A stretch of DNA of 64,000 nucleotides from Macrothele yani (taxonomy: Eukaryota; Arthropoda; Arachnida; Araneae; Macrothelidae), in assembly GCA_039090855.1 (NCBI GenBank), contig CM077025.1, forward strand, positions 94,406,489 through 94,470,488. The letters are read 5' to 3'. Position 1 is the first letter of the stretch, and the number at the start of each line of letters is the position of its first letter. The notes under the pieces are model-generated. The model saw nothing but the letters and a program-made list of their open reading frames with translations. It made no database searches and was not told where the DNA came from. A program made the translations under genes and the position numbers. Below are positions 62,741-64,000 of the stretch, one piece after another.

Positions 62741-64000
62741 CAGGGTGTTTCATAAAGAATGTCCCCACTTTAAAAATGGATATCTCGGCAACCACCAACC
62801 ACCGATGAATGCGACTCGTATCTTGTCCACAGGCGTGGCCCAGAGTTTGTTATGGCTACCGCTAGATGGCAGCGTGAACTTCCAAACAGCCGCTACGCTT
62901 AGTGAGTGAGAAGATGGCGTTGAGGCCACAGGCGTTTTGTGTGCTCGAATTTAGCAAGACTGAGTCCGTGATTACGGTGCAGCGTGCGTTTAAACGGTGT
63001 TACGGCAGTGCTCCACCAGTGGGCAAAAACATTTGTCCTTGGCATCGACAATTTGAAGAAACAGGTTGTTTATGTAAGGGAAAGAGTCCTGGACGACCAA
63101 TCACTTTAGCGACGCCCATGGAAGTCTACTCGTCGTGCGAGCCGCGGACTTGCCCTCCCTCGGGTGACTGTTCAGCGTGTTTTACGACGACTTTTGCTGC
63201 TGAAGCTGTACGGACTGCAACTGGTGCAAGCTCTTCGTGGAGGTGACAAGACACAACGAAAAGATTTTTGTGCAACTCTGTTAGAGGACATGGAGGACGT
63301 CACCATCGTACAAAGGTTGATATTTAGCGATGAAGCAACCTTTCATGTAAAAGGGAAAGTTTCGCGCCACAATGTTCGCATATGGGGACTGGATAATACA
63401 CATGAAACTCTCCAACATAAACGTGATTCACCAAAACTGAATGTTTTTTGCGCGGGTTTTGTTACAACGGTTGATGGCCCTTTCTTTTTGGGGGGGGACA
63501 ACACGGGCAACTTCTATCTGCAGGACGACTCTGAAGATTATATTTTGCAGCAGGACGGCGCACCACTACATTGGAACCTCCAAGTTCGTCGGTTTCTAAA
63601 CGACACATTGCCTTAGCGTTGGATTGAACGCACGGGACCCCATGATTCGGCACGACACCCTTGGCCTCCGAGATCTCCAGTCATCACACCATGTGACTTT
63701 TTTTTTATAGGGATACGTAAAAGACCGTGTTTATGTTCCCCCTTTACCCGCTGACTTGGATGAGCTCCGAACGAGAATCACGGCCACTGTAAATTCTGTG
63801 ACTGAAGACATTCTCCGTCGCGTTTGGGATAAATTCAGCTATCGGCACGATGTTGTCCGTGAAGCAGGTGGAGGGCACATTGAGAATTTGTAATTGTGGT
63901 GAGTAAAACTTTAGGCCTTCCTTGATACTTGATTCTTTGTTTTGTAACTATACCACATTTGCCTTATTAAATATACTACTTTGAAATCGAGTCATTCTTT
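62741..64000 (+). mobile_element. IS630/Tc1-mariner-type transposon cut by the window end
   Basis: Left terminus CAGGGTGTTTCATAAAGAAT at 62741. The last 12 bases of the window (GAGTCATTCTTT) begin the expected inverse. A C-terminal relative lies at 28618-28983. Confidence 0.8.
62914..63893 (+). pseudogene. transposase of the CAGGGTGTTTCATAAA family, two frameshifts
   Basis: ATG at 62914 (MALRPQAFCVLEFSKTESVI) with a TVQRAFKRCYGSAPP helix region and WHRQFEETGCLCKGKSPGRP hook. A frameshift near 63115 leads to TVQRVLRRLLLLKLYGLQLV. LIFSDEATFHVKGK carries the first Asp, NVRIWGLDN follows, and DYILQQDGAPLHWN carries the second. RFLNDTLP-stop (TAG) is at about 63615. After another frame change at the poly-T near 63700 come PRSPVITPCDFFF with the third Asp, GYVKDRVYVPPLPADLDELR and AGGGHIENL-stop at 63893. 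It uses a D-D-D catalytic triad. Confidence 0.87.

Overview
This window is animal genomic DNA, most likely from an arthropod. The density of spider-like Tc1/mariner transposases makes an arachnid my best guess, but nothing here proves the species. I find no intact host protein-coding gene, rRNA gene or free-standing tRNA gene. Almost everything recognisable is a transposable element or a tandem repeat, most of it broken by stops, frameshifts and later insertions. The DNA between elements is AT-rich and unremarkable.

Layout. 0-2 kb: a pogo/Tigger-like element split by a Tc1-like element. 2.7-5.4 kb: an RTE-type LINE ending in a near-perfect 297-bp palindrome, next to a SINE nested in a SINE. 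6.1-8.8 kb: one Tc1-like element split by a hairpin element, a GC-edged insert and a SINE. 8.9-10.2 kb: a Tc1-like sister of the first. 11.5-15 kb: a cluster of tRNA-derived SINEs, one swollen by a minisatellite, plus a second RTE fragment carrying a SINE. 15.6-19.3 kb: a pogo-like composite, then a SINE nest whose tail plus target-site duplication has grown into a 26-copy array. 22-25.5 kb: a mariner relic with a Helitron-like insert, then a Tc1-like element. 26-33.7 kb: SINEs, a piggyBac-like MITE and a 1.4-kb Tc1-like element. 34.4-40.3 kb: a mariner with a 62-bp minisatellite, then a mariner holding a SINE-in-SINE and a second mariner. 41.7-46 kb: a family of ~145-bp repeats in both orientations, plus two pogo-like MITEs. 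46.8-51 kb: a 4.2-kb array of 24-bp units, open on both strands. 52.1-55.8 kb: a Tc1-like element holding a 71-bp minisatellite with 779-bp higher-order repeats. 56.2-61.1 kb: three Tc1/Tc3-like elements between two piggyBac-like MITEs. 62.7-64 kb: an IS630/Tc1-mariner-type element cut by the window end.

The genes do not form a pathway. Their common role was self-mobilisation by DDE/DDD transposases, by the RTE endonuclease and reverse transcriptase, and, for the SINEs, by borrowed LINE machinery. The recurrent theme is that tandem arrays begin inside transposons: in a mariner C-terminus, a mariner N-terminus, a Tc1 linker, the tail, head and middle of one SINE family, and a SINE poly-A plus target-site duplication. 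Nested insertions with intact target-site duplications allow a relative chronology. The tRNA-derived SINE is among the youngest layers.
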